DNA from: Enterobacter dykesii
GTDB lineage: Bacteria > Pseudomonadota > Gammaproteobacteria > Enterobacterales > Enterobacteriaceae
Length of the DNA stretch: 64,000 nt
Reading direction: 5' to 3'
Assembly: GCF_008364625.2 (NCBI RefSeq)
Contig: NZ_CP126604.1
Span: 4,402,001 to 4,466,000, forward strand
The translations under genes and the position numbers were made by a program. The stretch's first letter is position 1; each line of letters opens with the position of its first letter. The notes under the pieces are model-generated. The model was not told the DNA's origin. It saw only the letters and a program-made list of their open reading frames with translations, and did no database searches. Positions 53,837-64,000 of the stretch are shown piece by piece.

Positions 53837-54030
53837 AATGCCGTAGTTTTTATAAGGTTATTTGTTTTTTGCCTTATCACAAAATTGTGAGTCTGCTCAC
53901 CCGGTTAACGTGCTGATTGCCATCCAAAACAAAATTGCGGCAACCGTCTGAAGGTTCCTGAACTGCTTAATTTTTACACTCATCAAGCCGGGGGGAAGCC
54001 ACCGGCTATAAAAACGATGAGGACGTAAAA

Positions 54031-55065
54031 ATGAATCATGCGATTACGATGGGTATCTTCTGGCATTTGATAGGCGCGGCCAGCGCAGCCTGTTTCTATG
54101 CCCCGTTTAAAAAGGTGAAAGGGTGGTCGTGGGAAACCATGTGGTCAGTTGGCGGTACCGTGTCCTGGCTGATTTTGCCGTGGACCATTAGCGCCATTCT
54201 GCTTCCGGATTTCTGGGGCTACTTTACTTCCTTCAGTGCCTCCACCCTGCTGCCGGTGTTTCTGTTCGGTGCGATGTGGGGCATCGGCAACATCAATTAC
54301 GGCCTGACCATGCGCTACCTCGGGATGTCGATGGGTATTGGTATCGCAATTGGCATTACGCTCATCGTCGGCACGCTGATGACGCCCATTCTTAACGGCA
54401 ATGTCGACGTGTTGCTCAACACCAAAGGCGGGCAAATGACGCTGCTTGGCGTGCTTGTCGCGGTGATAGGCGTGGGTATCGTCACCCGCGCGGGGCAGTT
54501 GAAAGAGCGCAAGATGGGCATCAAAGCCGAAGACTTTAACCTGAAGAAGGGGCTGCTGCTGGCAGTGATGTGCGGCATCTTCTCGGCGGGCATGTCGTTC
54601 GCCATGAACGCCGCAAAACCCATGCACGAAGCGGCCGCCGCGCTGGGCGTCGACCCGCTGTACGTGGCGCTGCCAAGCTACGTGGTGATCATGGGCGGCG
54701 GCGCGTTGGTAAACCTCGGCTTCTGCTTCATTCGTCTGGCAAAAGTGAAGGATTTGTCGGTAAAAGCCGATTTCTCACTGGCAAAATCCTTAATCATCAC
54801 CAATGTGCTGCTATCGATGCTGGGCGGCCTCATGTGGTATCTGCAGTTCTTTTTCTACGCCTGGGGCCACGCCAGCATTCCACCGCAGTACGATTACATA
54901 AGCTGGATGCTGCACATGAGCTTCTACGTGCTGTGTGGCGGACTGGTTGGGCTGGTACTGAAGGAGTGGAATAACGCCGGGCGTCGTCCGGTGGGCGTGC
55001 TGAGCCTGGGCTGCGTGGTGATTATTATCGCGGCCAATATCGTGGGCCTCGGCATGGCGAACTGA
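54031..55065 (+). CDS. rhaT: L-rhamnose-proton symporter RhaT
   Basis: RhaT imports L-rhamnose with protons through the inner membrane. The 344-residue protein has about ten membrane spans (for example [22 protein letters not shown] start at residue 10 and [16 protein letters not shown]) and the family segment [27 protein letters not shown] precedes the ATG. The upstream 280 bases should hold a RhaS site; I could not fix its borders. It converges on rhaR with the stop codons directly adjacent. Confidence 0.97.
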   Translation: MNHAITMGIFWHLIGAASAACFYAPFKKVKGWSWETMWSVGGTVSWLILPWTISAILLPDFWGYFTSFSASTLLPVFLFGAMWGIGNINYGLTMRYLGMSMGIGIAIGITLIVGTLMTPILNGNVDVLLNTKGGQMTLLGVLVAVIGVGIVTRAGQLKERKMGIKAEDFNLKKGLLLAVMCGIFSAGMSFAMNAAKPMHEAAAALGVDPLYVALPSYVVIMGGGALVNLGFCFIRLAKVKDLSVKADFSLAKSLIITNVLLSMLGGLMWYLQFFFYAWGHASIPPQYDYISWMLHMSFYVLCGGLVGLVLKEWNNAGRRPVGVLSLGCVVIIIAANIVGLGMAN

Positions 55066-55914
55066 TTACGCTGCCTTTCGACTGCGATGACGCCACTGAA
55101 CCGGCGTCATCCCCACCTCGCGGTTAAACACCACCGAAAAGTAATTACTGTCCTCAAATCCGCTGCGCATCGCCACTTCACTGACCATCAGCTCGGTATG
55201 CTGCAACAGGTACTGGGCGTGGCAGATGCGCAGCTGGCGCAGGTAGTGGTTCACCGTCATCCCCGTCTGGGTGCGGAACTGCTGGCGCAGCGCGCGCTCG
55301 CTGCACTGCTCCTGCTCGCAAAACGTTTCCAGCACGAAACTTTTGTTCAGGCTGCCCGCAAGCCGGGCAATCAGCTTGTCCAGCAGCGCTTCCTGGACGG
55401 TTGCGGAGGGGTTATCGGTCGCGTAACGATGACGTTTGAGGGTCATCACCAGCTGGGCGAACAGCAGTTCCGCCATCGGATTTGCCACGGGATCGTGCTT
55501 CTGACTCTCCTGCTCCAGCTGGGCGATCGTCTGGCGCACCTGAGTCATGCCGTTGCTGCTTAAGCGCCAGTGGGGTTCGCCTCTGGCATTGAGAAAACCG
55601 GGGATATGGGCCGGCCAGTCGACATTCAGTTTAAGCCTGTCCGGGCAGTAGATAACGTTCTGCAACACCAGATCGTTAACCGAGGCGTAAGCGTGTTTGT
55701 CTTCGGCGCGGATGTAAAACAGATCGCCACGCGTGATGCGGTAAGGCCGGTCGTTGAGGATGTGTAAGCCGTTGCCGCGCCATACCAGCACCAGCTCGCA
55801 AAACTCGTGGGTATGCTCGGCAAAGACATTTTGCGGGTAGCGGTCGGCCACCGCGACGGCCTGACTCGCGGAGGCAAAAAAATCATCTTTGCGAAGAATT
55901 AACTGAGCGGCCAC
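55066..55914 (-). CDS. rhaR: AraC-family activator RhaR
   Basis: RhaR binds L-rhamnose and activates rhaSR. The 282-residue protein has an N-terminal cupin sensing domain ([19 protein letters not shown]) and a C-terminal pair of helix-turn-helix motifs ([20 protein letters not shown] and [20 protein letters not shown]). It starts at GTG 55914, preceded by GAGGTGGT. Downstream partner of rhaS in the same transcript, 73 bases apart. Confidence 0.96.
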   Translation of the reverse strand: MAAQLILRKDDFFASASQAVAVADRYPQNVFAEHTHEFCELVLVWRGNGLHILNDRPYRITRGDLFYIRAEDKHAYASVNDLVLQNVIYCPDRLKLNVDWPAHIPGFLNARGEPHWRLSSNGMTQVRQTIAQLEQESQKHDPVANPMAELLFAQLVMTLKRHRYATDNPSATVQEALLDKLIARLAGSLNKSFVLETFCEQEQCSERALRQQFRTQTGMTVNHYLRQLRICHAQYLLQHTELMVSEVAMRSGFEDSNYFSVVFNREVGMTPVQWRHRSRKAA

Positions 55915-55987
55915 ACCACCACCTCTACGGTGAATAACCGGATATTATTAGCCTTTTTGCGGCAATAAAACGGTGATTGCATTCGCG

Positions 55988-56824
55988 TTACTGGAGTGAA
56001 GCATCCTTTCCCTGACGGATATCGCGCGGCGACCAGCTAAATTCCCGGCGAAACAGCGTTGAAAAGTGATTGCTGTCGCTAAAACCACAGCAGTAGGCAA
56101 TATCCGTGACGCTTTCGTCGGTGTGACGTAAAAGATGACGCGCTTTGATCAGGCGCAGACGGTTAAGGTAGCGCTGCGGCGTCAGCCCGGTGTGCTGCTT
56201 AAGCTGGCGATGCAGGGTGCGCAGGGACAGTGAAAAATCATCCGCCAGCGTCTCCCAGCAGACATCCTCGGTGAAATGATCTTCCAGCCAGGCCATCAGA
56301 TGGTTCAGGCGCGCGTCGTTATTTTCCAGCCCTTCCACAAGGCTGCTGCGACGCAGCAGCACCAGCAGTTGCATAAACAGCAGCTCTCGGGAGGCAATAG
56401 CATACGTCTCCTGCCCGCCCTCGCTCTGCTCCAGTTGATTCACCAGCTGGCGCACCTGCTGCAACGTGGACTGATTGACCCGCCAGTGAGACGGGTAGTG
56501 TCCATCCTGCTCCTGGGGCAGTAGCTTGTTCAACCCCGACAGAAACTGGAACGCGTCCGGCGAACGATAGAGCACGTTGGTCAGGCACAGGTTGTCGGTA
56601 TGTTCATACAAATGCCTGTCGTGATCGCGCACGAAGCACACCATACCGCCGCTGATGGTGTAGGGCTGGCCGTTGAAGACATGAATACCCGTTCCATGCT
56701 CGACAATCACAATTTCATGAAAATCATGATGATGTTCAGGAAACGCAGCCTGCGGGAGCCGGGGCTCTATCGCAACCGGAGACGTTCCCGACGGGAAAAA
56801 ATCGACGCTGTGCAATACGGTCAT
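55988..56824 (-). CDS. rhaS: AraC-family activator RhaS
   Basis: RhaS binds L-rhamnose and, with CRP, activates rhaBAD and rhaT. The 278-residue protein (E. coli 278) has a cupin N-domain ([19 protein letters not shown]) and C-terminal DNA-binding motifs ([20 protein letters not shown] and [20 protein letters not shown]). ATG 56824 is supported by family length; the frame to 56878 is not. It is divergent from rhaB across 300 bases that contain its own target site. Confidence 0.97.
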   Translation of the reverse strand: MTVLHSVDFFPSGTSPVAIEPRLPQAAFPEHHHDFHEIVIVEHGTGIHVFNGQPYTISGGMVCFVRDHDRHLYEHTDNLCLTNVLYRSPDAFQFLSGLNKLLPQEQDGHYPSHWRVNQSTLQQVRQLVNQLEQSEGGQETYAIASRELLFMQLLVLLRRSSLVEGLENNDARLNHLMAWLEDHFTEDVCWETLADDFSLSLRTLHRQLKQHTGLTPQRYLNRLRLIKARHLLRHTDESVTDIAYCCGFSDSNHFSTLFRREFSWSPRDIRQGKDASLQ

Positions 56825-57124
56825 AACGGCCCCCACCAATGAGGAAAGTTCTCGAATAGTAATTAAGGCCTTCCGCACTCACCTTAAATTTTTGACAGCA
56901 AACGGCGCAAAAGCCGTCAGTTTTTCAAGAAACAGACGGAAAAATCGGGAAATGCGGTCAGCGTCACATTGCCCGAAAACCCTGCCATAACAGGAAATTG
57001 TGAACTTCCTCACGATCATCTTTGCTTTCTTGCCAGCGCGAGATTCGTGCTGTCAGTGACGAGAAGGTGGTCTTTTCGTCCCTTTTTTACACTCAGCACC
57101 AATGACTTAAGAAGGGACCTGACC
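56825..57124. promoter_or_regulatory. rhaSR/rhaBAD divergent regulatory region
   Basis: No gene lies here. A CRP site TGTGA-acttcc-TCACG is at 56999-57014. Just after it, two RhaS half-sites are seen at about 57018-57034 (atctttgctttcttgcc) and 57051-57067 (tgtcagtgacgagaagg), matching the E. coli rhaBAD operator in sequence and in order. A further tcacatt motif near 56964 could serve CRP control of rhaSR. Rhamnose and cAMP should therefore act together. Confidence 0.85.
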
Positions 57125-58594
57125 ATGACTTTTCGCCATTGTGTGGCTGTCGATTTAGGCGCATCCAGCGGCCGCGTAATGCTCGCCACCTGGGACTGCG
57201 ATCGGCGCACGCTTACGCTTCGCGAAATGCACCGTTTCGCCAACTGCCTGCAAAAACAGGACGGTTTTGATACCTGGGATATTGATGCCCTGGAAGCGGA
57301 GATCCGCACCGGGCTAAACAACGTCTGCAATGACGGCATTCGCATCGACAGCATCGGCATCGATACCTGGGGCGTGGACTACGTTCTGCTCGACAGCCGC
57401 GGCGAACGCGTCGGCCTGCCCGTCTCGTATCGCGACAGTCGCACCGACGGGCTGATGGCACACGCCATCGCACAGCTTGGCATGGACAACATCTATGGCC
57501 GCAGCGGTATTCAGTTTCTGCCGTTTAACACGCTGTTTCAGCTGCGCGCGCTGGTTGAGCAGCAGCCGGAGCTGGTCAAAAAGGTGACGCACGCGTTACT
57601 CATTCCGGACTACTTAAGCTATCGGCTGACCGGCAACATGAACTGGGAATACACCAACGCCACCACCACGCAGCTGGTCAACATCAACACCGATAGCTGG
57701 GATGAAACCCTGCTGACCTGGACGGGCGCCTCGCCCTCCTGGTTCGGCACGCCAACGCACCCCGGAAATGTGATAGGTCGGTGGATTTGCCCGCAGGGGA
57801 ATGAAATCCCCGTCGTTGCCGTCGCCAGTCACGATACCGCCAGCGCAGTAATTGCATCCCCGCTGGCCAGTAAAGACGCGGCCTACCTCTCGTCCGGCAC
57901 CTGGTCGCTGATGGGTTTTGAGAGCAAAACGCCGTACACCAGCGACGCCGCGATGGCGGCCAACATCACTAACGAAGGCGGTGCCGAAGGGCGCTACCGC
58001 GTTCTGAAGAACATCATGGGCCTGTGGCTGCTCCAGCGAATGCTGAAAGAGCAGCACATTACCGACCTGCCCGCGCTTATCGCAGAAACCGAAAAGCTGA
58101 AGGCCTGTACGTTCCTGATTAACCCGAACGACGACCGCTTTATTAACCCGGTGCATATGAGCGTCGAAATCCAGTCCGCCTGTTTCGAAGCCGGGCAGCC
58201 GGTGCCTTCCCGTCCTGCCGAGCTGGCGCGCTGTATTTTTGACAGCCTCGCCCTTCTCTACGCGGATGTACTGAGCGAGCTGGTCGACCTGCGAGGCGCA
58301 CCGTTCAGCCAGTTGCATATCGTGGGCGGAGGCTGCCAGAACCAACTGCTGAACCAGATCTGCGCCGATGCCTGCGGCATCACCGTGGTGGCGGGGCCGG
58401 TGGAGGCTTCGACGCTCGGCAACATCGGTATTCAGCTGATGACCCTGGACGAACTTTCTGATGTCGATGAATTCCGTTCGGTGGTCACCGCGAATACCCG
58501 CCTGACAACCTTCACCCCCAATCCCTGCCATGAAATAGCCCGCTACCGGGCGCAGTTTCAGCAAAAACGACTGACTAAGGAGCTTTGCGCATGA
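57125..58594 (+). CDS. rhaB: L-rhamnulokinase
   Basis: RhaB phosphorylates L-rhamnulose to L-rhamnulose-1-phosphate with ATP. The 489-residue FGGY-family protein begins [20 protein letters not shown], the phosphate loop, and carries [16 protein letters not shown], the sugar-site [10 protein letters not shown] and the C-terminal [20 protein letters not shown] 57125 matches the E. coli length; the frame upstream to 56969 crosses the CRP and RhaS sites. Its stop overlaps the rhaA start in ATGA. Confidence 0.98.
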   Translation: MTFRHCVAVDLGASSGRVMLATWDCDRRTLTLREMHRFANCLQKQDGFDTWDIDALEAEIRTGLNNVCNDGIRIDSIGIDTWGVDYVLLDSRGERVGLPVSYRDSRTDGLMAHAIAQLGMDNIYGRSGIQFLPFNTLFQLRALVEQQPELVKKVTHALLIPDYLSYRLTGNMNWEYTNATTTQLVNINTDSWDETLLTWTGASPSWFGTPTHPGNVIGRWICPQGNEIPVVAVASHDTASAVIASPLASKDAAYLSSGTWSLMGFESKTPYTSDAAMAANITNEGGAEGRYRVLKNIMGLWLLQRMLKEQHITDLPALIAETEKLKACTFLINPNDDRFINPVHMSVEIQSACFEAGQPVPSRPAELARCIFDSLALLYADVLSELVDLRGAPFSQLHIVGGGCQNQLLNQICADACGITVVAGPVEASTLGNIGIQLMTLDELSDVDEFRSVVTANTRLTTFTPNPCHEIARYRAQFQQKRLTKELCA

Positions 58595-59850
58595 CCACTC
58601 AATTAGAACAAGCCTGGGAGCTGGCTAAACAGCGTTTCGCCGCCGTCGGCGTGGATGTCGAAACGGCGCTGCGCCAGCTCGACCGTCTGCCAGTGTCTAT
58701 GCATTGCTGGCAGGGTGATGACGTCGCCGGCTTCGAGAACCCGGGCGGTTCTCTGACGGGGGGTATTCAGGCGACGGGTAACTACCCGGGCAAAGCGCGC
58801 AACGCCACCGAACTGCGTGCAGACCTGGAGCTGGCGCTGAGCCTGATCCCGGGGCCAAAACGCCTGAACCTGCATGCGATTTATCTGGAGTCCGACGCAC
58901 CGGTAGCGCGTAACGAGATCAAACCGGAACACTTTAAAAACTGGGTGGCGTGGGCGAAAACCAACAAGCTTGGTCTGGACTTTAACCCGTCCTGCTTCTC
59001 GCACCCGCTGAGCGCCGACGGTTTTACCCTCGCGCACGCCAACGACAAAATCCGCCAGTTCTGGATCGACCACGTGAAGGCCAGCCGCCGCGTTTCGGCG
59101 TATTTCGGCGAGCAGCTCGGCACGCCGTCAGTAATGAACATCTGGATCCCGGACGGCATGAAAGACATCACCGTCGACCGCCTGGCCCCGCGTCAGCGCC
59201 TGCTGGCCGCGCTGGATGAGGCCATCAGCGAGAAGCTGGACCCGGCGCACCACATCGACGCCGTGGAGAGCAAGCTGTTCGGCATTGGCGCCGAAAGCTA
59301 CACCGTCGGCTCGAACGAGTTCTACATGGGGTACGCCACCAGCCGCCAGACCGCGCTGTGCCTGGATGCCGGTCACTTCCATCCGACCGAGGCGATCTCC
59401 GACAAAATCTCCGCTGCCATGCTCTACGTGCCGCGCCTGCTGCTGCACGTCAGCCGCCCGGTGCGCTGGGACAGCGACCACGTGGTGCTGCTGGATGACG
59501 AAACCCAGGCGATTGCCAGCGAAATTATCCGTCACGACCTGTTCGACCGCGTGCACATTGGCCTCGACTTCTTCGATGCCTCCATCAACCGCATCGCGGC
59601 GTGGGTTATTGGCACCCGCAATATGAAAAAAGCCCTGCTGCGCGCGCTGCTGGAGCCAACCGCAGTGCTGAAACAGCTGGAAGAAAACGGCGACTACACC
59701 GCGCGCCTGGCGCTGCTGGAAGAGCAGAAATCCCTGCCGTGGCAGGCCGTTTGGGAGATGTACTGCCAGCGTAACGACGCTCCGGCAGGCAGCCAGTGGC
59801 TGGAAAACGTGCGCGCGTACGAGAAAAACGTGTTGAGCAAGCGCGTGTAA
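58591..59850 (+). CDS. rhaA: L-rhamnose isomerase
   Basis: RhaA isomerises L-rhamnose to L-rhamnulose using a pair of divalent metals (usually manganese). The 419-residue protein has the metal-binding segments [17 protein letters not shown] and [16 protein letters not shown], and [19 protein letters not shown] 58591 follows AAGGAGCTTTGCGC within the rhaB end. It is followed by rhaD after 36 bases. Confidence 0.99.
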   Translation: MTTQLEQAWELAKQRFAAVGVDVETALRQLDRLPVSMHCWQGDDVAGFENPGGSLTGGIQATGNYPGKARNATELRADLELALSLIPGPKRLNLHAIYLESDAPVARNEIKPEHFKNWVAWAKTNKLGLDFNPSCFSHPLSADGFTLAHANDKIRQFWIDHVKASRRVSAYFGEQLGTPSVMNIWIPDGMKDITVDRLAPRQRLLAALDEAISEKLDPAHHIDAVESKLFGIGAESYTVGSNEFYMGYATSRQTALCLDAGHFHPTEAISDKISAAMLYVPRLLLHVSRPVRWDSDHVVLLDDETQAIASEIIRHDLFDRVHIGLDFFDASINRIAAWVIGTRNMKKALLRALLEPTAVLKQLEENGDYTARLALLEEQKSLPWQAVWEMYCQRNDAPAGSQWLENVRAYEKNVLSKRV

Positions 59851-59886
59851 TTTTGCCCTCACCGCGATAACTGGAAAATAAAGACT

Positions 59887-60717
59887 ATGCAGACTATCAC
59901 CCACTCCTGGTTCGTCCAGGGCATGATCAAAGCCACCTCCGACGCCTGGCTGAAAGGCTGGGACGAGCGCAACGGCGGCAACCTGACGCTGCGTCTGGAC
60001 GACGCGGATATCGCGCCTTACAGCGGGGATTTTCACCAGAAGCCACGCTATATTGCCCTGAGCCAGCCCATGCCGATGCTGGCCAACACGCCGTTTATCG
60101 TTACCGGTTCCGGCAAGTTCTTCCGCAACGTTCAGCTTGATCCACAGGCCAACCTCGGCGTGGTGAAAGTGGATAGCGACGGTGCGGGCTACCACATTCT
60201 GTGGGGTCTGACCGATGAGGCGGTACCCACGTCTGAACTGCCGGCGCACTTTCTCTCCCACTGCGAGCGCATCAGGGCGACTAACGGCAAAGATCGCGCG
60301 ATCATGCACTGCCACGCCACCAACCTGATCGCCCTGACCTATGTGCTGGAAAACAGCGCCGATTTCATCACCCGCAAGCTGTGGGAAGGCAGCACCGAGT
60401 GTCTGGTGGTGTTCCCGGATGGCGTGGGCATTCTGCCGTGGATGGTGCCGGGTACCGACGAAATTGGCCAGGCAACCGCCAGAGATATGCAAAAACATTC
60501 GCTGGTGCTGTGGCCGTTCCACGGCGTGTTCGGCAGCGGTCCGACGCTGGATGAAACTTTCGGTCTGATCGACACCGCCGAGAAATCGGCTGAAGTGCTG
60601 GTGAAGGTTTATTCCATGGGAGGAATGAAGCAGACCATTACCCGCGAAGAGCTTATTGCGCTCGGCAAGCGCTTCGGCGTGACCCCGCTACGGTCAGCGC
60701 TGGAAATCTATGCATAA
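59887..60717 (+). CDS. rhaD: Rhamnulose-1-phosphate aldolase
   Basis: RhaD cleaves L-rhamnulose-1-phosphate into dihydroxyacetone phosphate and L-lactaldehyde. It is a zinc class II aldolase of 276 residues; the zinc histidines are in [13 protein letters not shown] and [11 protein letters not shown]. Dihydroxyacetone phosphate can pass to TpiA. The next gene in the operon encodes an alcohol dehydrogenase that could use the lactaldehyde. Confidence 0.98.
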   Translation: MQTITHSWFVQGMIKATSDAWLKGWDERNGGNLTLRLDDADIAPYSGDFHQKPRYIALSQPMPMLANTPFIVTGSGKFFRNVQLDPQANLGVVKVDSDGAGYHILWGLTDEAVPTSELPAHFLSHCERIRATNGKDRAIMHCHATNLIALTYVLENSADFITRKLWEGSTECLVVFPDGVGILPWMVPGTDEIGQATARDMQKHSLVLWPFHGVFGSGPTLDETFGLIDTAEKSAEVLVKVYSMGGMKQTITREELIALGKRFGVTPLRSALEIYA

Positions 60718-60763
60718 ACCCTCGCTGACCGGACGGTACGGGCGATAGTTAAGGAGAATTATC

Positions 60764-61912
60764 ATGAGCTTTATGTTGGCACTTCCAAAAATCAGCCTTC
60801 ACGGCGCCGGCGCTATTGGCGATATGGTTAACCTGGTGGCGAACAAGCAGTGGGGAAAAGCGCTGATTGTCACCGACGGCCAGCTGGTAAAGCTGGGCCT
60901 GCTCGACAGCCTTTTTGCCGCGCTTGACGCCCATCAGATGTCGTATCACCTGTTCGACGAGGTGTTCCCGAACCCGACGGAAGCGCTGGTGCAAAAAGGA
61001 TTTGCGGCATACCGGGACGCGGAGTGTGATTACGTGATCGCCTTCGGCGGCGGCAGCCCGATTGATACCGCCAAGGCGATTAAAATCCTCACCGCCAACC
61101 CCGGTCCGTCCACCGATTATGCCGGCGTCGGCAAGGTGAAAAACGCGGGCGTGCCGCTGGTGGCGATCAACACCACCGCAGGCACGGCGGCGGAGATGAC
61201 CAGCAATGCGGTAATTATTGATTCCGCGCGCCAGGTGAAAGAGGTGATTATTGACCCGAACATCATCCCGGACATCGCCGTGGACGATGCCAGCGTCATG
61301 CTGGATATTCCCGCCTCCGTGACCGCCGCAACGGGGATGGACGCGTTAACCCACGCCATAGAAGCCTACGTGTCCGTTGGCGCGCACCCGCTGACCGATG
61401 CCAACGCGCTGGAGGCAATCCGCCTGATCAACCTCTGGCTGCCGGAAGCGGTCGAAGACGGTCATAATCTTGAGGCGCGCGAGCAGATGGCGTTTGGTCA
61501 GTATCTGGCGGGCATGGCGTTTAACAGTGCGGGTCTCGGCCTTGTGCATGCCCTGGCGCACCAGCCGGGCGCGACGCACAACCTGCCGCACGGCGTGTGC
61601 AACGCCATCCTGCTGCCGATCGTTGAAAGCTTTAACCGCCCGAACGCAGTTGCCCGCTTCGCCCGCGTGGCGCAGGCGATGGGCATCGATACTCGCGGCA
61701 TGAGCGTTGAAGCCGCCAGCATGTCCGCCATTCAGGCGATTCGCGACCTGAGCGCTCGCGTCGGCATCCCTTCCGGCTTCAGCCAGCTCGGCGTGACCAA
61801 AGCCGATATTGAAGGCTGGCTGGATAAAGCTCTCGCCGACCCGTGCGCGCCATGCAATCCGCGCACCGCCAGCCGCAACGAGGTTCGCGAGCTGTATCTG
61901 GAGGCATTATGA
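60764..61912 (+). CDS. fucO: Iron-dependent alcohol dehydrogenase, probable lactaldehyde reductase
   Basis: A 382-residue group III (iron-containing) alcohol dehydrogenase. The cofactor site is [13 protein letters not shown] near residue 95; the metal ligands lie in [13 protein letters not shown] and [18 protein letters not shown]. By sequence recall it looks closer to E. coli YiaY than to FucO, but its place between rhaD and rhaM points to reduction of L-lactaldehyde to 1,2-propanediol during anaerobic rhamnose use. In E. coli this activity comes from fucO of the fucose operon. AAGGAGAATTATC precedes the ATG; its stop overlaps rhaM in ATGA. The fucO symbol reflects role rather than orthology. 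Confidence 0.8.
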   Translation: MSFMLALPKISLHGAGAIGDMVNLVANKQWGKALIVTDGQLVKLGLLDSLFAALDAHQMSYHLFDEVFPNPTEALVQKGFAAYRDAECDYVIAFGGGSPIDTAKAIKILTANPGPSTDYAGVGKVKNAGVPLVAINTTAGTAAEMTSNAVIIDSARQVKEVIIDPNIIPDIAVDDASVMLDIPASVTAATGMDALTHAIEAYVSVGAHPLTDANALEAIRLINLWLPEAVEDGHNLEAREQMAFGQYLAGMAFNSAGLGLVHALAHQPGATHNLPHGVCNAILLPIVESFNRPNAVARFARVAQAMGIDTRGMSVEAASMSAIQAIRDLSARVGIPSGFSQLGVTKADIEGWLDKALADPCAPCNPRTASRNEVRELYLEAL

Positions 61913-62223
61913 TCCGCAAAGCCTTTGTTATGCAGGTTAACCCGGACGCGCATAAGGAGTACGCGCGTCGCCACAACCCCATCTGGCCCGAGCTGGAAGC
62001 GGTACTGAAAGACCACGGTGCGCACCGCTACGCTATCTATCTCGACAGAGAACGCAGCCTGCTCTTTGCCATCGTGGAGATTGATTCGGAGGAGCGCTGG
62101 AACGCGGTCGCGAGTACTGACGTCTGCCAGCGCTGGTGGAAACACATGCGGGATGTAATGCCGTCGAACCCGGACAACAGCCCGGTGAGTACCGGGCTGG
62201 AAGAGGTGTTTTACCTGGACTGA
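61909..62223 (+). CDS. rhaM: L-rhamnose mutarotase
   Basis: RhaM speeds interconversion of the alpha and beta anomers of L-rhamnose so that the isomerase receives its preferred form. The 104-residue dimeric protein has the family residues [30 protein letters not shown] and the tryptophan-rich [11 protein letters not shown] 61909 overlaps the preceding stop, so it is coupled to the dehydrogenase gene. It ends the rhaBAD-fucO-rhaM operon and overlaps the convergent permease gene by 13 bases. Confidence 0.97.
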   Translation: MIRKAFVMQVNPDAHKEYARRHNPIWPELEAVLKDHGAHRYAIYLDRERSLLFAIVEIDSEERWNAVASTDVCQRWWKHMRDVMPSNPDNSPVSTGLEEVFYLD

Positions 62224-63488
62224 CCGGTTAACGCTGCCGCACCCGCGGCAGCGGCTATCTCCTGCCTGCTGCTCAGCGTAAACGCCGACACTACCGTAAT
62301 CGCCAGCACGAAACAGCCCAGCATCAGATACGTCTCCTGGAAGCCGATCCGGTCATACATATTCCCGGCAAAAGCGGAGAGGAAAATGGCCGCCGACTGC
62401 TTGGCGAACTGGAAGCCGATCAGATAGATAGTCGCTGACAGTCGGGTATCAAACACCCCGGTGATGTACTTGAATGCCCCCACCAGCAGGAACGGCACCT
62501 CCAGCGCGTGCAGCATCTTCAGGGCAATCACCTCCACGGCTGTGGTGGCGAACGATGAGCCGATAATGCGCGTCGCCATAATCACCCCGGCGATCAGCAG
62601 CGTGTTTTTCGCGCCGATGCGGTTAATGATCCACGGCGAACAAAACATGATGATCGCGTTGCAGATTTCCCCCGCCGTGGTAGCGAAACCAAAGGCGCGA
62701 GTACCTTCCTGCGGCGTGGCGAAGAACGTTTTGAAGAAAGTGGCAAACTGCTGGTCAAATACGTCGTAGACGCAGGCTACGCCAATCACGTACAGAATAA
62801 ACATCCACATCCTGCGCTGACGGAACAGGCTAAAGACCGTTTTCGCAGTGATCTGCGGCTGGTTGGCACCCAGCGCATTCATCACCTGCGCCGTCTGGTT
62901 GGGTTTTGGCTTCGCGACCACCAGCAACAGCATCAACAGCAGCGCCGCCGCAGACCCCATCCAGAAAACATATGACGGATCGATGCCAAACAGGATCCCG
63001 CCCGTGGAGGCGCATAGCCCCCAGCCGAGGCAGCCAAACATGCGCGCCTTACCGTATTCAAAGAAACTGTTACGGCTCACGCGTTCAATGTAGGCCTCAA
63101 TTGCCCCCGAGCCCGCCGAAAAGACAAAGCCGATATACAGGCCACCGCTCAGCGCGCCCAGCCAGATGTTGGCTTTCAGCAACGGCGCAAAGACGTAGAG
63201 GAAGAAAGGGGCAAACAGGAACAGCAGCACGGAGATGATCCACAGCAGGTGTTTTTTCAGCCCCAGCTTGTCCGAGATCACGCCAAGCACCGGCTGGAAG
63301 GCGATAGCCGACAGCGAGATGCAGGAGAAGACAATCCCGGTATGGGTTTTATTCAGGCCGATGATGTCCGACAGCCAAATCGGCAGGAACGGAAAGCAGG
63401 TGGCCATGATGAAGAAGTAGAGAAAGAAGAACAGCCCAAAGATCCAGAAGTTAGGGTTGTCTTTGTGGGTACAGGTTGTTGTGTTCAT
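62211..63488 (-). CDS. melY: LacY-family melibiose permease (MelY-type)
   Basis: A proton-coupled sugar symporter of the oligosaccharide:H+ branch of the major facilitator superfamily, with twelve membrane spans in 425 residues. Residues essential in LacY are conserved: the Glu in the AYIERVSR segment and Arg in [11 protein letters not shown] (sugar binding), Arg in [14 protein letters not shown], and His and Glu in [12 protein letters not shown] (proton coupling). The length equals that recalled for the MelY melibiose permease of Enterobacter cloacae, and an alpha-galactosidase gene lies 44 bases upstream, so melibiose or raffinose is the likely substrate. ATG 63488 ([10 protein letters not shown]) fits; the longer frame overlaps the intergenic site. 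Confidence 0.88.
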   Translation of the reverse strand: MNTTTCTHKDNPNFWIFGLFFFLYFFIMATCFPFLPIWLSDIIGLNKTHTGIVFSCISLSAIAFQPVLGVISDKLGLKKHLLWIISVLLFLFAPFFLYVFAPLLKANIWLGALSGGLYIGFVFSAGSGAIEAYIERVSRNSFFEYGKARMFGCLGWGLCASTGGILFGIDPSYVFWMGSAAALLLMLLLVVAKPKPNQTAQVMNALGANQPQITAKTVFSLFRQRRMWMFILYVIGVACVYDVFDQQFATFFKTFFATPQEGTRAFGFATTAGEICNAIIMFCSPWIINRIGAKNTLLIAGVIMATRIIGSSFATTAVEVIALKMLHALEVPFLLVGAFKYITGVFDTRLSATIYLIGFQFAKQSAAIFLSAFAGNMYDRIGFQETYLMLGCFVLAITVVSAFTLSSRQEIAAAAGAAALTGQSR

Positions 63489-63532
63489 TATTTTTATCCT
63501 CAACGGAGGGCCGGCTGCCCGGCCCATCACCC

Positions 63533-64000
63533 TTACACGCGTTCAACGCCAATCAGAATGGCGGTTTCCGGATCCAGAATCGGCAGCGCAATGCCCGCCT
63601 GCATCAGCCACTCGCCGCTCACCGTTTGCGGCGTTTCCATCCATGCCGGTAGCTTGCGCATGGTGTGCCCTCCCTCGCCCGTAATCTGAATATTCGGGTG
63701 ATCGAGCAGCGTGACGCGGTACCGCGCGCTGGCCTCCAGCCCCGCCATGCGCAGCGGCATCATCAGGCTGTAGTCCGGCATCGCGAGCTGGCTGACCATA
63801 AACAGCCCCTGCGTCTTGTCTTCGCTCACAATCCCCTGCGCCAGCGTGGTGGCGTCCGGCATATCAATTCGCCACTGGGTGCCGTGATGAATGACGTCGC
63901 GCCACTGCTTGTGCAGCGCGGCGTAATGGCGATAGCCTTCGCGCTCCTGTTCGTCCACGGTGAGCGGATCCAGCTCCAGCCCCATATGGCCAAACAGGGC
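63533..64000 (-). CDS. melA: Alpha-galactosidase, GH36 family, C-terminal part (partial at window end)
   Basis: Only the last 155 codons are present; the frame is open to the window edge. The visible start reads ALFGHMGLELDPLTV, a conserved GH36 segment lying after the catalytic barrel, followed by the C-terminal beta-sandwich (YSLMMPLRMAGLEASARYRV). GH36 enzymes hydrolyse terminal alpha-galactosyl groups of melibiose and raffinose with two catalytic aspartates, which lie outside the window. E. coli MelA is an unrelated NAD-dependent GH4 enzyme; the symbol here follows the Enterobacter operon. It is the upstream partner of melY. Confidence 0.85.
   Translation of the reverse strand, partial: ALFGHMGLELDPLTVDEQEREGYRHYAALHKQWRDVIHHGTQWRIDMPDATTLAQGIVSEDKTQGLFMVSQLAMPDYSLMMPLRMAGLEASARYRVTLLDHPNIQITGEGGHTMRKLPAWMETPQTVSGEWLMQAGIALPILDPETAILIGVERV

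Noticed and set aside
53837..54030. Possible small RNA between sodA and rhaT
   Set aside because: No terminator hairpin or known RNA motif is visible; the gap is adequately explained by the sodA and rhaT promoters.
57614..58564. 316-codon open frame opposite rhaB
   Set aside because: Antisense shadow; RhaB on the plus strand has full-length family conservation.
59128..60522. 464-codon open frame on the minus strand opposite rhaA and rhaD
   Set aside because: Antisense shadow of two well-conserved genes with no ribosome-binding site and low-complexity basic composition.

Overview
The window is ordinary chromosome of a gamma-proteobacterium of the family Enterobacteriaceae. Nearly every gene has a recognisable Escherichia coli counterpart in a comparable order (sthA-oxyR, ppc, frw/pfl, katG-metF, metLB-metJ, rpmE-priA-cytR-ftsN-hslVU-menA-rraA-zapB-glpFKX-fpr, tpiA, cdh-sbp-pfkA-fieF-cpxPRA, sodA, rhaT-rhaRS-rhaBAD). 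Several departures fit the Enterobacter cloacae complex or a close relative: a melA-melY type melibiose operon with a LacY-like permease of 425 residues, an iron-alcohol dehydrogenase inside the rhamnose operon, a KdgM-type porin beside metJ, and REP-type palindromes between genes. The genus is an inference; the family is secure. I found no prophage, insertion sequence, CRISPR array, tRNA or rRNA, and no pseudogene.

Region by region: 1-2159 holds the end of sthA, the peroxide regulator oxyR and the small RNA OxyS. 2160-15341 holds ppc and an accessory sugar module: the AraC-type regulator yijO, the fructose-like PTS (frwD, frwB, frwC, ptsA), a glycyl-radical enzyme with its activase (pflD, pflC), fructose-6-phosphate aldolase (fsaB) and glycerol dehydrogenase (gldA). 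15348-18563 is katG and metF. 18564-23357 is the divergent argE/argCBH arginine cluster, which lies at a different place and in the opposite orientation from E. coli K-12. 23358-27547 is metL-metB facing metJ across tandem met boxes. 27590-28797 is a KdgM-family porin and rpmE. 28998-37287 is replication restart, division, protease, menaquinone and RNase E-control genes. 37687-42425 is glycerol metabolism (glpFKX), fpr and yiiR. 42538-48377 is yiiQ, tpiA, an extra SLC13/DASS permease, cdh, sbp and pfkA. 48552-53742 is fieF, the Cpx envelope-stress system with the 3'UTR small RNA CpxQ, yiiM and sodA. 54031-64000 is the complete rhamnose regulon followed by the melibiose operon, which runs off the end.

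Functionally the window mixes stress defence (OxyR/OxyS/KatG, SodA with a Fur box, Cpx, heat-shock HslVU), amino-acid synthesis (arginine, methionine), central glycolysis (Ppc, TpiA, PfkA, GlpX) and carbohydrate uptake. In the rhamnose cluster, RhaT imports the sugar; RhaA, RhaB and RhaD convert it to dihydroxyacetone phosphate and L-lactaldehyde; the in-operon alcohol dehydrogenase probably reduces lactaldehyde to 1,2-propanediol; RhaM mutarotates the sugar. The part with the most unknown biology is the Frw/Pfl/Fsa/Gld module. Its parts are recognisable but its substrate is not established, and PflD carries the Cys-x-Glu active-site signature of radical dehydratases or lyases rather than the Cys-Cys pair of pyruvate formate-lyase.

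Start codons were chosen from ribosome-binding sites and from remembered E. coli protein lengths; no database search was run.
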